Source: Verrucomicrobia bacterium SCGC AAA164-E04 (GTDB lineage: Bacteria > Verrucomicrobiota > Verrucomicrobiia > Limisphaerales > AAA164-E04). From it: a stretch of DNA of 64,000 bases. A program made the position numbers and the translations under genes. Shown one piece after another: positions 1 to 10,800 of this stretch (position 1 is the first letter of the stretch; the number at the start of each line of letters is the position of its first letter). The DNA is taken from NCBI GenBank assembly GCA_000383715.1, contig KB911838.1:124001-188000 (forward strand), given 5' to 3'. A model generated the notes under the pieces. It worked only from the letters and a program-made list of their open reading frames with translations, made no database searches and had not been told where the DNA came from.

Positions 1-1044
1 GTTGGCCTTGATCAGCCAATTGGTTCTCGAGCGGTTGAAGAACATGGTGCCTTTTTTCCCTACCAACACAGTGCCATATTTTGAAATATCCTCACCATCG
101 ATCACTTCGGCTGGCGGGTAGTTTTGCTTGCCTTTATTCTTTCCATCATACCAGACGAATTTAACCGGCGGTTTTTTCCCACGTTTGGGGAACTGATAAG
201 TCACGATGGACGATGTGGGGGCTGATTCCTGAGTCATGCCCTGCTGCTCAGCCTGAACCCAATCGGGTGCACCGAGTTCGAGCGACCAATAGGCCATGTC
301 CATGATGTGACAAGCCATGTCGCCCAAGGCTCCAGTTCCAAAGTCCCAATAACCACGCCATTTGAAGGGTGCGTAATCGGGGTGGTAAGGTCGCCATGGA
401 GCAGGCCCGAGAAAGAGATCCCAATCCAATGTGTCTGGCGCTTTATGATCGCCAGCGGGTCGGTTGACGCCTTGCGGCCAGACCGGCCGATTGGTCCACA
501 TATGTGCTTCGGTGACATCGCCAATGATACCAGCCTGAATCAATTCCACAGCTCTGCGTATGGGTTCGCCTGAGTGAGCCTGGTTCCCCATTTGAGTGAC
601 CACACCTTTTTCACGTGCAACTTCGGTCATGACACGTGCTTCATAGACGGAATGCGTCAATGGTTTTTGACAGTAGCAATGTTTCCCCATTTTCATGGCC
701 ATCACCGCAGCGACTGCATGTGTGTGGTCAGGTGTGCTGACTGTGACTGCATCAATGTCCTTCTGCTTTTCCAGCATCACACGAAAATCCTTGTAACGCT
801 TCGCCTTTGGGAACTTTTTGAAGGTTTCAGCTGCTCGATTGTCATCGACGTCACACAAAGCTACGATTTCAGCTCCGGCTTTGGAGTTGTCATTGATCTC
901 TCCGCGCCCTTTTCCTCCAACGCCGATGCCGCCCAGAAGGATGCGGTCGTTAGCGCCGAAAACACGGCTGGGGAAAAAGTTGAATGCAAATGCCGTGGCA
1001 GCTGTTGTGCTGACAAATTTTCTGCGTGTAATTGGTTTTTTCAT
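1..1044 (-). CDS. Gfo/Idh/MocA family oxidoreductase, Tat-exported (partial)
   Basis: The frame is open from an ATG at 1044 to the left window edge, so 348 codons of the N-terminal part are seen and the C terminus is missing. The N terminus has a twin-arginine type signal (TRRKF, then an Ala-rich hydrophobic stretch ending SRVFGAND). A Rossmann-type glycine-rich loop follows (GGIGVGGKGRG, about residues 38-48), then CDVDD and the family signature region in its CQKPLTH form where many members have EKP. An AGAAGG-like ribosome binding site precedes the ATG. Members oxidise or reduce sugars and related alcohols with NAD(P); this subgroup is exported and abundant in Planctomycetes and Verrucomicrobia. 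The substrate cannot be told from the sequence. It diverges from trxB across about 157 bases. Confidence 0.9.
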   Translation of the reverse strand, partial: MKKPITRRKFVSTTAATAFAFNFFPSRVFGANDRILLGGIGVGGKGRGEINDNSKAGAEIVALCDVDDNRAAETFKKFPKAKRYKDFRVMLEKQKDIDAVTVSTPDHTHAVAAVMAMKMGKHCYCQKPLTHSVYEARVMTEVAREKGVVTQMGNQAHSGEPIRRAVELIQAGIIGDVTEAHMWTNRPVWPQGVNRPAGDHKAPDTLDWDLFLGPAPWRPYHPDYAPFKWRGYWDFGTGALGDMACHIMDMAYWSLELGAPDWVQAEQQGMTQESAPTSSIVTYQFPKRGKKPPVKFVWYDGKNKGKQNYPPAEVIDGEDISKYGTVLVGKKGTMFFNRSRTNWLIKAN

Positions 1045-1201
1045 AAAACGCCTTCTCGGATATATATTGTCTGCGGTGAACTGATGTCATCATCCTCATC
1101 TTGATCCAGAAGGGCAAGCAAGATTGAAACATTCGATGGTTTTCCAAAAAGACTTCTCGTTGCAAACCCTGATCATAGTCGCTAAGTTCCCAATCTAAAT
1201 T

Positions 1202-2131
1202 ATGGAAAAAGTAGTTATTATTGGAACAGGCTGTGCAGGTTTGACAGCTGCTATTTACAGCGCGCGTGCGAATTTGAATCCCTTGGTTCTTACCGGAACC
1301 ATGCCAGGTGGTTTATTGACAACCACAAGCACTGTGGAGAATTTTCCCGGATTTCCCGAGGGGGTAGATGGGTTTCAATTAATGCAACATATGCAGAAAC
1401 AGGCCGAACGATTTGGCGCACGCGTTCAGTTCGGGACCGTAGAATCAGCCGATCTCTCCGGAGATCATCCCAAACTAATCGTCGACGGTAAGGAAATCGA
1501 AACCCAGACCCTGATTATTGCCACTGGTGCAGGGCACCGTCACCTCGGGCTCGAGAATGAAAAAAAACTCGAAAACAAAGGAGTGACCTACTGCGCGACC
1601 TGTGATGGAGCATTACCTATGTTCAGGGATAAGCCACTGGTTGTCGTTGGCGGCGGTGATTCTGCCTGCGAAGAAGCCACTTACCTGACTCGATTCGGAT
1701 CGAAAGTATACCTCATCCACCGACGCGATGAATTGAGAGCAAGCAAAATCATGGCCGAGCGTGCTGTCAACCATGATAAGATAGAAATGGTATGGGATAC
1801 TGTAGTGACAGAAATACATGGTGTGGAACATGATGAAGTTACAGGTGTTCAGCTGAAAAATACCAAGACAGGTGAGGAAAGCAGGCTTGATTGTGCGGGT
1901 GTTTTTGTTGCCATCGGGCATGTGCCCAATACTCAAATCTTCACGGGTCACATCGACATGGACGAAGCGGGCTACGTGCTGCCGCGGGGCGGTAGTAAGA
2001 CATCTTCCAAAGGAGTTTTTGTAGCAGGAGACTGCGCTGACCAAGTATACCGCCAAGCCATCACTGCAGCGGGTATGGGCTGCATGGCAGCGATCGATGC
2101 CGAGCGTTATCTAGGTGAACAGGATCAGTAA
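1202..2131 (+). CDS. trxB: Thioredoxin reductase (NADPH)
   Basis: The 309-residue flavoprotein has the family's usual length. It shows an N-terminal FAD-binding GxGxxG loop (residues 8-13, with an unusual Cys at position 11 where Pro is common), the redox-active CATC pair at residues 131-134 followed by DGAL, the NADPH-binding GGGDSA at 150-155, HRRDELRAS for the NADPH phosphate, and a C-terminal FAD contact (FVAGDCAD). It transfers electrons from NADPH to thioredoxin in the cytoplasm, which in turn could serve the ribonucleotide reductase encoded about 10 kb downstream. No thioredoxin gene is adjacent. The assignment is firm. Confidence 0.96.
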   Translation: MEKVVIIGTGCAGLTAAIYSARANLNPLVLTGTMPGGLLTTTSTVENFPGFPEGVDGFQLMQHMQKQAERFGARVQFGTVESADLSGDHPKLIVDGKEIETQTLIIATGAGHRHLGLENEKKLENKGVTYCATCDGALPMFRDKPLVVVGGGDSACEEATYLTRFGSKVYLIHRRDELRASKIMAERAVNHDKIEMVWDTVVTEIHGVEHDEVTGVQLKNTKTGEESRLDCAGVFVAIGHVPNTQIFTGHIDMDEAGYVLPRGGSKTSSKGVFVAGDCADQVYRQAITAAGMGCMAAIDAERYLGEQDQ

Positions 2132-2388
2132 AAAGTGCTCTTGACTCCTTTCTTTTTCAACTGAGATGTTGAAGGAATTATGATTGTTTTTGTTTGATAT
2201 GGCCTGTAACCTGCTCCCTTTGCATCAGTGTGCAAGGCTTGAATTCAAAGATTTTCAGATAGAGGTCAGCGCCTCTTGTTTTTGCTTTTGTTATTCATGG
2301 CCTTCGACTTAAGTTGTCTGATACTCAGATTCGACCTGTCTAAAGGAGTTGAGTTCCTTTCGTGGGTTGACAATCAAAATTACAAATT

Positions 2389-3741
2389 ATGATCTGGTTA
2401 GTTGCAATTCTACTCTTGGCGATTTTTGCTGGCATTGGTTACCTTAAAGGTGCCATTCGCATGTCGGTTTCATTGGCGGGCCTGTTTGTCGGGCTTATGT
2501 TGGCCAAACCCATGGCTCCCATGATGACTCCCATCTACACAGCCTCTGGAATGACCAACCTTTTATGGTTGTCTTTGCTACCTCCCATCACCGCATTCCT
2601 TGTTGTGGGATTGGTATTTGTAGTGGTCGGCTTCATAGTTCATTACAAAATAGGACAATACTACAAATTCAGCGCTGATGAAGTCACTCGCCTGACTTGG
2701 GAACGGATGAACAAGCGTTCTGGTGCAGCCCTTGGTTTGTTGGTGGGTGGTATTTACACCGTTCTGGTCGGCATGTTGATTTACGTGGGAGGTTACTTGA
2801 CGACTCAGGTTGCCACTGAAAACGATCAAGGTCCTGTCGGATACCTCAATTCCCTTGCCTCCGGATTGGAGAGCTCAGGATTAGGCAAGATTGCGCGCAG
2901 TATAAGCCCCGTGCCTGAAAAATATTTCAAGGTAGCCGACATCCTCGGTATGTCTCACAAAACGCCTCTGCTGGAAGTGCGTTATCGCAACTATCCACCT
3001 TTCCTGAATCTGGGAGAGGAGTCCACTATCGAGGAAATGGGAAGTAACGATGAATACCACAACTTATTGATTCAACAGGCCAGTCTGGATGAAATCATCA
3101 AACACCCAATCTCCGTGAAGTTGATGAGCGATCAAGCACTGACGGATCGTTTGTTGGCCACCGATCTGGATGATTTGCGGGCTTATCTGGAAACCGGGGA
3201 ATCCCCGCGATACGCCGACGAGTTGTTCCTTGGTCGCTGGGAATTGGATGGCAATGCGACGATCAATTACTTCAAGAAAAATACCATCGGGGTCAAAGCC
3301 CGGCAAATCAGAGAAATGAAGGAGGTTGTCACGAACTTGCTGCTGGGTACTTCTATGGTGGTTTACCCTGACCAAACCTATACGGTATCCAATGGTAAAG
3401 AAGAGGAAGATGAAAAACCCGAGGAGAAGGAATCTGACGCTTACGAGGACCCTTATGCGGGTTTTGCTCCTCAACAGGGAATGGACGCTGAGATGGCTGC
3501 ACGCTACGGGTTACCTCCTGGTCAAGGCGCGCAGGGTCAGAGGCGCCCTCAAGCGCAGGCTCCTAAACCGCGTCGTCCTCAACTCAAGTTTTCTGGTCAA
3601 CAAGGACGTTGGGATCGAAAGACCCGCGGACGTTACCAGACCCAGAGCAGTTCTGGTGGTGGTTCTGTCGTGGTCCGTAAAAACCACCGTGCCTACATTG
3701 ATATTGGAGGGATGACCCTCGTCTTCAAGCGTGTGTGGTAA
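2389..3741 (+). CDS. CvpA-like membrane protein with long cytosolic tail
   Basis: The 450-residue protein begins with four probable membrane segments within about the first 145 residues: a start like IWLVAILLLAIFAGIGYLKG, an MSVSLAGLFVGLMLA helix, a helix near LPPITAFLVVGLVF and one near GIYTVLVGMLIYVGG. This resembles the CvpA family (colicin V production). The rest is soluble. It includes an acidic KEEEDEKPEEKE stretch, a Pro/Gln/Arg-rich low-complexity region around residues 365-415 and a basic C terminus. The function is unknown. A hairpin terminator follows the stop. Confidence 0.6.
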   Translation: MIWLVAILLLAIFAGIGYLKGAIRMSVSLAGLFVGLMLAKPMAPMMTPIYTASGMTNLLWLSLLPPITAFLVVGLVFVVVGFIVHYKIGQYYKFSADEVTRLTWERMNKRSGAALGLLVGGIYTVLVGMLIYVGGYLTTQVATENDQGPVGYLNSLASGLESSGLGKIARSISPVPEKYFKVADILGMSHKTPLLEVRYRNYPPFLNLGEESTIEEMGSNDEYHNLLIQQASLDEIIKHPISVKLMSDQALTDRLLATDLDDLRAYLETGESPRYADELFLGRWELDGNATINYFKKNTIGVKARQIREMKEVVTNLLLGTSMVVYPDQTYTVSNGKEEEDEKPEEKESDAYEDPYAGFAPQQGMDAEMAARYGLPPGQGAQGQRRPQAQAPKPRRPQLKFSGQQGRWDRKTRGRYQTQSSSGGGSVVVRKNHRAYIDIGGMTLVFKRVW

Positions 3742-3771
3742 GTTTACCTTGAATTTGATTCGATACCTTTT

Positions 3772-3807
3772 GCCGTTTTCCCAGTTGATGGGGAAACGGC
3801 TTTTTTG
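3772..3807 (+). terminator. Rho-independent terminator after CvpA-like gene
   Basis: GCCGTTTTCCC pairs with GGGGAAACGGC (one wobble) across a short loop and is followed by TTTTTT. It lies 31 bases after the stop of the upstream gene and before the next signal-peptide gene. Confidence 0.85.
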
Positions 3808-3881
3808 TGGTATTCTATCTCATTTTTTTTAAATAAGTGGCTTTGATTGACGAATCGGCCTGTTTTTATCAAAATAAAAAC

Positions 3882-6800
3882 ATGAACCTCAGGCTTGGCA
3901 TCACTGCATCCATGCGATCAAGGCATCATGCTTCAATCGTCTTGCTTACGATCTTGTTTCATGGATCACTCAAAATATGTGCCGATCCCCTGGTAGATTA
4001 TGAGCACGATATTCAACCGGTGTTTGATCGCATTTGTGTGGAGTGCCATGGACCTGAATCTCAAAAAGGAGGTTTGCGACTCGACGGTTTGGATCAGTTG
4101 GCGTTGGGTGGTTCCTCCGGGGTTGCCGTCGTTCCTGGGCATTCCGATAAAGGGCTTTTGCTTCAAAAAATCCTTCACCGTGATCCTGAAGAACGGATGC
4201 CTCCAGAGAAGCGATCCCCATTGACACCCGAAGAGGTTCAAAAGATCAAATCCTGGGTGAACTCGGGGGCTGTCGAACTGGTTCAGCAGGCCAAAGCTCC
4301 CTATCCAAAAGAAGCCTATGAGCACTGGTCATTAAAACCTCTTGAGCAACCTGGGTTGCCAGAATTGAATGATGGTGGAGCAAGATGGGTGCGTCATCCG
4401 CTGGATGCTTTCGTTTATCAAAAAATGTTCGATCATGGACTGAGTCCCTCACCCGAGGCTGATCGCGTGACATTGATAAGGCGTATTTATTTCGACCTTA
4501 TCGGCCTGCCTCCATCGGCAAAAGCAATTCAGTCATTCGTTCGTTCGAAAAACCCTCATGCCTATGAATTGCTGGTCGATCGGTTGCTGGCGTCTGAGGC
4601 ATATGGTGAGCGCTGGGCGCGGCACTGGCTGGATGTTGTGCATTACGCCGATACCCATGGCTATGATAAAGATAAGCTCCGCCCGAATGCCTGGCCCTAT
4701 CGAGATTACGTGATTCGTTCTTTCAATGCGGATAAGCCATATTCCAGATTCGTCGAAGAGCAACTCGCCGGAGATGTCTTATATCCTGACAGCATGGATG
4801 GCATAACGGCCACCGGCTTCATTGCTGCCGGGCCTTGGGATTTCATCGGGCATGCCGAAGTTTCGGAAGACAAACTGGATGGCAAAGTCGCTCGTCATCT
4901 CGACCGTGACGACATGGTCGCAGTCACCATGAATACCTTCGCGAGCACCACGGTTCAATGTGCGAGGTGTCATCACCATAAATTCGATCCAGTTCGCATG
5001 GAGGATTATTACAGTTTGCAGTCGGTTTTCTCTGCTTTGGATCGTGCAGATCGAACCTTTGATGCCGATGCGAGTGTCAGCAGGAAGCGTCGACAATGGA
5101 TGTCCTCCATGGATAAAATTCAGGAAGAACTGGATGAGCTCACCGCACGTGTCCGAGAAGCGGCAGGCTCCTCATTACCTGAATTGGAGTCATCCATCAA
5201 AGAACTTGAGGGATCAAAAAAGAGCAAACCGGATGCTTACGGTTATCACAGTGCGATTGCTCAATCACAAGGTGAGACCAAATGGGTTCAAGTCGACCTG
5301 GGGGCTCCAACAGACATACGGGAGTTGGTTCTGAGAGCGAGTGACGATGATTTCAATGGTATTGGTGCGGGCTTTGGATTCCCTTTGCGTTTCAAAATCG
5401 AAGCCTCAAGTGATCCTGCGTTTATCAATGCTCCCACGTTGCTAGTGGATATAACTCCAGAGGATGTTCCGAATCCAAAGCGGGTTCCGCTTTCGTTTGA
5501 AATCAATCCTCCTGTCATGTCTCGCTTTGTCCGTGTGAGTGCCACGCGCCTGGCGATCAGATCCAAGGACTATATCTTTTCACTGGCAGAATTGGAGATC
5601 AAGAACTCGGGAGGTAATAATGTCGCATTGGGTAAGGCTGTTTCCTCAAAAGACAGCATTGAGGCTTCACCTCGATGGGCAAAGGCGAATTTGGTGGATG
5701 GTAAATTCGTGAGTGATGAAAAGGTGACGGCGGGTGCTAGGACCCTCGCTCAGTTAGTGGCTGAAAAGAATGCATTACTCAAGAAAGCGACCCAACCTGA
5801 ATGGGCGCAGCGCAAACAGATCCTTCTGGGAGAAAAGGAGATGTTGCAATCCAGCTTAGATCAATTGCCTCCACCGTCCAAAGTGTATGCCGGTACGGTC
5901 CATCAAGGCAGTGGTGCCTTTCGTGGGACTGGGCACATGGGAGGCAAGCCAAGAACGATACATGTACTCTCTCGAGGAGACGTTGATAAGCCCGGTAAAA
6001 CAGTGAATCCCGGCGTTGTCCCCGTGATCTATGGGCAGGAAACTCGCTTTGAATTGCCAATGGACCATGATGAAGGTGAACGGCGTGTGGCGTTGGCTCG
6101 CTGGATTCTGCAAAAAAAGCACCCTCTGACCTGGCGCTCTATTGTGAACCGAATCTGGCAATACCATTTTGGAGCTGGTATCTGCGATAGTCCCAATGAT
6201 TTCGGACTCATGGGCAGCGAGCCGACACATCCTGAATTGCTGGATTGGCTCGCGGTTACTTTTCGTGACGGAGGCCAATCATTCAAGCAACTGCATCGCA
6301 TGATCCTGACGAGTGCCACGTATCGTCAAACTTCCAATGCGAACCTTGAAAAAGCATCCATTGATTCGGGAAATCGCTACTTGTGGCGCATGAACCGGCG
6401 CCGGCTTGAAGCGGAAGCAGTGAGGGATTCGGTGCTCTCATTGGCCGGAGTTTTGGACAGAAAAATGGGCGGTCCTGCATTCATGGATTTTGTGATTGAA
6501 AAGCCCGAGCATTCACCCCACTACGAATATCGATTGCACGATCCAATGGACCCTGCGTCTCACCGAAGATCCATTTACCGGTTTATTGTTCGGTCTCAGC
6601 AGCAGCCATTCATGACGACACTGGATTGTGCGGATCCATCCTTGATGGTAGGAAGGCGCAATGAAACACTGACTCCTTCTCAATCTCTTGCGCTTCTGAA
6701 CAACCCCTTCATGGTGGCGATGGCCAAAGAGTGGGGAAGGAAACTAGAAAAAAGCAGTTTGGATTTACCGGATCAAATCCAAACTGCCATTGAAGCAGCG

Positions 6801-6920
6801 ACGGGTAAAAAGCCTGATACGGTGGAATTAAAACGATGGGTTGATTATGCCAAAAAGCATGGTCTTGCGAACACATGTCGCTGGATGCTCAACATGAACG
6901 CTTTTTTGTTCGTGGATTAA
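3882..6920 (+). CDS. PSCyt/DUF1549/DUF1553 cytochrome-type protein with discoidin-like domain
   Basis: This is a large secreted protein of about 1012 residues. The ATG at 3882 is preferred over an in-frame GTG at 3837 because it places a signal peptide (hydrophobic stretch ending near KICADP) at the N terminus. A CVECHG haem motif with the PSCyt signature (PESQKGGLRLD, MPPEKR) comes first, then DUF1549 (FDLIGLPPS, ERWARHWLDVVHYADTHGY, CARCHHHKFDPV). A coiled-coil stretch follows, then an F5/8 type C-like region (WVQVDLGAPTDIRELVLR ... RFVRVSATRL), then DUF1553 (RRVALARWI, NRIWQYHFGAGI, PSQSLALLNNPF). The family is typical of Planctomycetes and Verrucomicrobia and is often linked to polysaccharide degradation loci. 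The usual DUF1501 partner gene is not next to it. The biochemical role is unproven. Confidence 0.88.
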   Translation: MNLRLGITASMRSRHHASIVLLTILFHGSLKICADPLVDYEHDIQPVFDRICVECHGPESQKGGLRLDGLDQLALGGSSGVAVVPGHSDKGLLLQKILHRDPEERMPPEKRSPLTPEEVQKIKSWVNSGAVELVQQAKAPYPKEAYEHWSLKPLEQPGLPELNDGGARWVRHPLDAFVYQKMFDHGLSPSPEADRVTLIRRIYFDLIGLPPSAKAIQSFVRSKNPHAYELLVDRLLASEAYGERWARHWLDVVHYADTHGYDKDKLRPNAWPYRDYVIRSFNADKPYSRFVEEQLAGDVLYPDSMDGITATGFIAAGPWDFIGHAEVSEDKLDGKVARHLDRDDMVAVTMNTFASTTVQCARCHHHKFDPVRMEDYYSLQSVFSALDRADRTFDADASVSRKRRQWMSSMDKIQEELDELTARVREAAGSSLPELESSIKELEGSKKSKPDAYGYHSAIAQSQGETKWVQVDLGAPTDIRELVLRASDDDFNGIGAGFGFPLRFKIEASSDPAFINAPTLLVDITPEDVPNPKRVPLSFEINPPVMSRFVRVSATRLAIRSKDYIFSLAELEIKNSGGNNVALGKAVSSKDSIEASPRWAKANLVDGKFVSDEKVTAGARTLAQLVAEKNALLKKATQPEWAQRKQILLGEKEMLQSSLDQLPPPSKVYAGTVHQGSGAFRGTGHMGGKPRTIHVLSRGDVDKPGKTVNPGVVPVIYGQETRFELPMDHDEGERRVALARWILQKKHPLTWRSIVNRIWQYHFGAGICDSPNDFGLMGSEPTHPELLDWLAVTFRDGGQSFKQLHRMILTSATYRQTSNANLEKASIDSGNRYLWRMNRRRLEAEAVRDSVLSLAGVLDRKMGGPAFMDFVIEKPEHSPHYEYRLHDPMDPASHRRSIYRFIVRSQQQPFMTTLDCADPSLMVGRRNETLTPSQSLALLNNPFMVAMAKEWGRKLEKSSLDLPDQIQTAIEAATGKKPDTVELKRWVDYAKKHGLANTCRWMLNMNAFLFVD

Positions 6921-6934
6921 TTCAAGTAAACGAA

Positions 6935-7237
6935 CTATCCGCCAAAGTCGTAAACCACCACTTTGGTGACGACCTTCTTGAAGACCTCTTCCACAAATTT
7001 CACATGATCAGGATGTATTTGATACGCGTCCTGAGTCGCTTTGTCTTTGAATACGATATTGAGCGCGACTTGATAGCTTTGATCAACCACTGGTCGCTCG
7101 CTTGTGGCCATATAGCCCACGTGAAAATGGTCTGCACCCGGAATATCTTTCAGATATTTGTGGGCCCCATCCATCAGTTCCTTCGCAGCATTTGGTTGCT
7201 CTGGGTCTGTCCAAAAAATGACAACATGTGAAAACAT
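6935..7237 (-). CDS. Dabb family (stress-responsive A/B barrel) protein
   Basis: The 100-residue protein has the Dabb-domain pattern: an N-terminal MFSHVVIFW strand, a helix with PNAAKELMDGAHKYL, GADHFHVGYMATSERPVVDQSYQ cut by short loops, and a C-terminal strand set ending VVVYDF. Such proteins form dimeric ferredoxin-like barrels; the function of most members is unknown. It converges with the DUF1553 gene, with only 14 bases between the stops. Confidence 0.8.
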   Translation of the reverse strand: MFSHVVIFWTDPEQPNAAKELMDGAHKYLKDIPGADHFHVGYMATSERPVVDQSYQVALNIVFKDKATQDAYQIHPDHVKFVEEVFKKVVTKVVVYDFGG

Positions 7238-7862
7238 AGTGAGATTTCATTGTTTTTAAGCAAGAAAGGCAACGAGTTTTTTTGATGTGCCGGGAAAATA
7301 AAAACCCATCACTCAGGGAGCAAGGATGTTCTGTCATCTCCAAGCGCTGAAGAAGAGTTACAGATGTCTTATTTGGGGGGGGGATGGACAGGGCGAACTT
7401 TGCTGGGCGAAGCAGCAAATGCAGTTCAGATCAGCTTCGATAATGGTGATCGTTCTCAAGACTCCTGTTTAAGTCGGCCTTTTACGCTCCAAGGAGGAAC
7501 TTAAATCCGCCAGTTCTGAAGAAAAGCACCCGGATTTTCGACAGCTTGCTAGGCATGGAAAACGGCCAAACCCAGAACGTTTTTCTACCTGCCGAAAAGA
7601 ATTAGCCTTTAAATCCTCACCGATGTCTTATGTCGTTCGCTGAGAAATTTTCCTCCGCAGGGCCTATCAGTGAAACTCTCCTTTAAACATTGTTGAATCA
7701 GTCACGCTGATACTTTCTTCACTGACCCTTATAAAATCCTCTACTTTAACGTTATTTCAAACAGGTGCTTTCTACCGTCTGTTGGGGTGCGGATGAACAA
7801 GTGCACAATATATGGTGGTTTTCGGCTTTACAACTTTAGGGATAATCCACATTGTTAGCCGC
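7238..7862. other. Long intergenic stretch before smc; nothing recognised
   Basis: About 600 bases hold no convincing gene or known RNA. A run of nine G lies at 7375-7383. A weak inverted repeat, TTTAAGT with ACTTAAA, surrounds a GGAGGA sequence near 7470-7505. Short reading frames on the minus strand are low in quality. It presumably carries promoters for the Dabb gene (minus) and smc (plus). Confidence 0.4.
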
Positions 7863-10800
7863 ATGCATCTTAAGAACCTCACCGTATTGGGGTTCAAATC
7901 GTTTGCGGATAAGACCTCCCTGAACTTTGAACCTGGTATCACCGCTATTGTTGGGCCCAATGGTTGCGGCAAATCCAACGTAGCGGATGCGATCCGCTGG
8001 GTACTTGGTGAGCAATCGGCCAAGGCGCTGCGTGGCGGTGAGATGGCCGATGTGATTTTTAATGGCACTGACAAGCGCAAAGCTTATGGCATGGCCGAAG
8101 TTTCCTTGACTTTGTCGGATGTGGATGAGGAGCAATTAAAGGCTGCGGGTGTTGATCTTTCTTTCAGTGAAATCACGGTGACTCGCCGAGTTCTACGAGA
8201 TGGTGGCAGCGAATATTACATCAACAAAACACAGTGCCGCCTGAGAGATATTCAACAGCTTTTCATGGGTACGGGTGTGGGGCGCGCAAGCTACAGCATC
8301 ATGGCTCAGGGTAACATTACGCAGTTGCTCAGCAGTAAACCTGAAGATCGCCGCATTGTGTTTGAAGAGGCTGCAGGAATCACCAAGTTCAAGGCTCAAA
8401 AGCGCGAGGCTCTCCGAAAGCTGGACCACACAGATCAGAATCTGCTGCGCGTGGCAGATTTGGTTGGTGAGGTAAAACGTCAGATCGGATCCCTGCAAAG
8501 GCAGGCAGGCAAAGCCAAACGTTACAAGCAGGTGCAAACTGAGCTGCAACTTCTAGAAACTCAGTTGGCTCGTCATGAATACGATATTCTTCAAAATGAA
8601 ATTCAAGATCGCCATTCCGCCTGTGAGGGACTCCAGCAGCAATATGAAGAGTCTTCTCAGTTTGTTCTGAAGAATGAGGAAGAGATTCGGCAGTTGCGAT
8701 CACGGCTTGCTGAGCTGGATGCTGAGATCAGCGCTTCCCAGCAAAAGGGAATGGAGTTGAAGAATCAGGCAGATCGCCACGAAGGACGCATTCAATTCAA
8801 TCGTGAGCGGTTGGTCGAGTTGGAGCATCAAAATGAGCGAGCCCTCAGTGAAATAAGTCAATCGGAGGGTCGCAAGCTCGAGGTGGAAGCAGAGCTTGAA
8901 GCGCTGGTTCATTCTCTGGCATCTGCCGATCAAGGCCTTCAGCAAAAGCGAGATGCAGTTGAAGAACATTTGGAAATTGTGCGCCAGGTTGAGTCTTCCA
9001 TTCAATCAAGGCAGGAAGCATTTCGACAGGTCCAAAGCGAATCTTTCGCTGCAACTCAAGCGGTTGGTAAGGTCAGGAATGAAATCAGTGCCCTTGATTT
9101 TCAGAGTCAAAGTCATGCCAAACGACTTGATAAATTATCCTCTGAAAAAATTCAGCTTGAAGAAGAACGCACCAGCCAGCGAGCAAAACTGGATCAATTT
9201 TCAGACACGGTTGAAGCCGACAAAAAGGCGGCGCATGATCAACGTGAGACAGTTGAGCAACGTCAGGCTCGCTTGAAAGTCTTACAGGAAGAAATTCAAG
9301 TTGCTGCAGAGAAGCTTGACACCGTGCTTCAGTCTCAGGCGGAGAAACGAAGTCAGCTGAGGGTCCTGAAGGATCTGGAATCCTCCCATGAGGGCTTCAG
9401 TGAAGGCGCGGTGGCTGCCATGAAGGAAGCTGACACGCTGATGGGATCTCTGGCCGATCATTTGAGAGTGGAGTCGAAATTCGTTCCGGCCATTGAATCG
9501 GTTCTGGGAGATTTCCTACAGGTCGTTTTAACCGAATCACCAGAGGCAGCTCGAGAGATTCTTGGGTTGTTGCGCGACAAGAAAGCAGGCAGTGCGAGCG
9601 TGGCATCGGTGAGTATGATGCAGAAAGTCTCTGCATGTTCCTTTAGCCATAGCCCCACAACGCATGACCCTGCATACAGTCCATACGGGCTGGCAGCATT
9701 GACCGTGGTCGAGTGTGACCCAATTGTTCAGCCCCTGCTCGATTGTCTTTTAGGTTCAGTTTACATTGTTGATGATCTTGAGTCGGCAGCATCTTTTTGG
9801 CGAGAGTCTGGGCGGTGTGTCAGTTTTGTGACAAGTCAGGGGGAGACCCTGAGCCCTTGTGGCGTGTTCACAGGTGGTGGGGCGCTATCAGATGGCAAGA
9901 ACCTGACCACTTCCATCTTGGCGCGGAAAAATAAAATTGTTGAGCTGGAAGAGCTGGTAGCTCTCGTTCAGGTTGAAGTGTCCGAAGCCAGCCGGAAGAA
10001 AGGTCAGATCGCATCAGAAATTTCCTCCATACAAGCCGGCCTCCAGGAAGCTCAATCCGAGTTGAAAGCCCGCGAGGTTGCCATTGCCACCAGTGAAGGT
10101 GAGTATCGCGCTTTGAAGACTTCCAGTCAGGTGCTTGAGCAGAAGATCGATACTGTTGTTTATGAAATTCAAAGTCTCTCTGATCAGGATAAGGAATTAA
10201 CTGAAAAACGAGAGCATCTTAAAGTTCAATTAAATCAGATTGTTGAACAAGAGAAAACGGCTCAGGAAAAGCTCAATGAACTCAATCAGGAGCTGGATCA
10301 TTTTCGTCAAGAACGCGACCGGGCACAAGCGGCATCAACAGAATCTAAAGTCATGTTGGCCTCGGAAGAACAATCCGTGGCGGCTCAGAAAAGGCAAAAG
10401 AGCCCATTGGAGCAGCGTAATCGTGAATTGTCTCAAGCCCTCGAACAACGGCGGGCTGAAACTGCCTCGGTGCTGCAAAAACGGGAACAGTGTGAATCTG
10501 AAATTGCCGAGTCCGAATCCTCTGTAGAACGCTTCAGCCACGAACGCAATATCGTCAGTGAACAAACTGCTGGTTTGGTTGCGCAAAAGCGTGAACAGGA
10601 TGGAGCCATTCAGCAGCGTGATGGGATTTTGACCGAACATCGTCAACGACTGAATGAAGTCCAGAATCGTAAGGGTGTGCTCGAGGTTGAGCTGGCCAAG
10701 AAACTTTCCAAATTAGAGAATTTATGCAATCGCATTGAGGAGCGTTATCAGATTGCTCTCGATCAGGTTGAATCAGAAAATGTCCCATTGAATCCACTTC

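Noticed and set aside
574-1104. Plus-strand frame of 176 codons
   Set aside because: It is a shadow of the minus-strand Gfo/Idh/MocA gene, which has a Tat signal and family motifs and runs off the left edge.
7238-7862. A 6S, SRP, tmRNA or RNase P RNA gene
   Set aside because: None of the conserved cores of these RNAs could be found in the gap.
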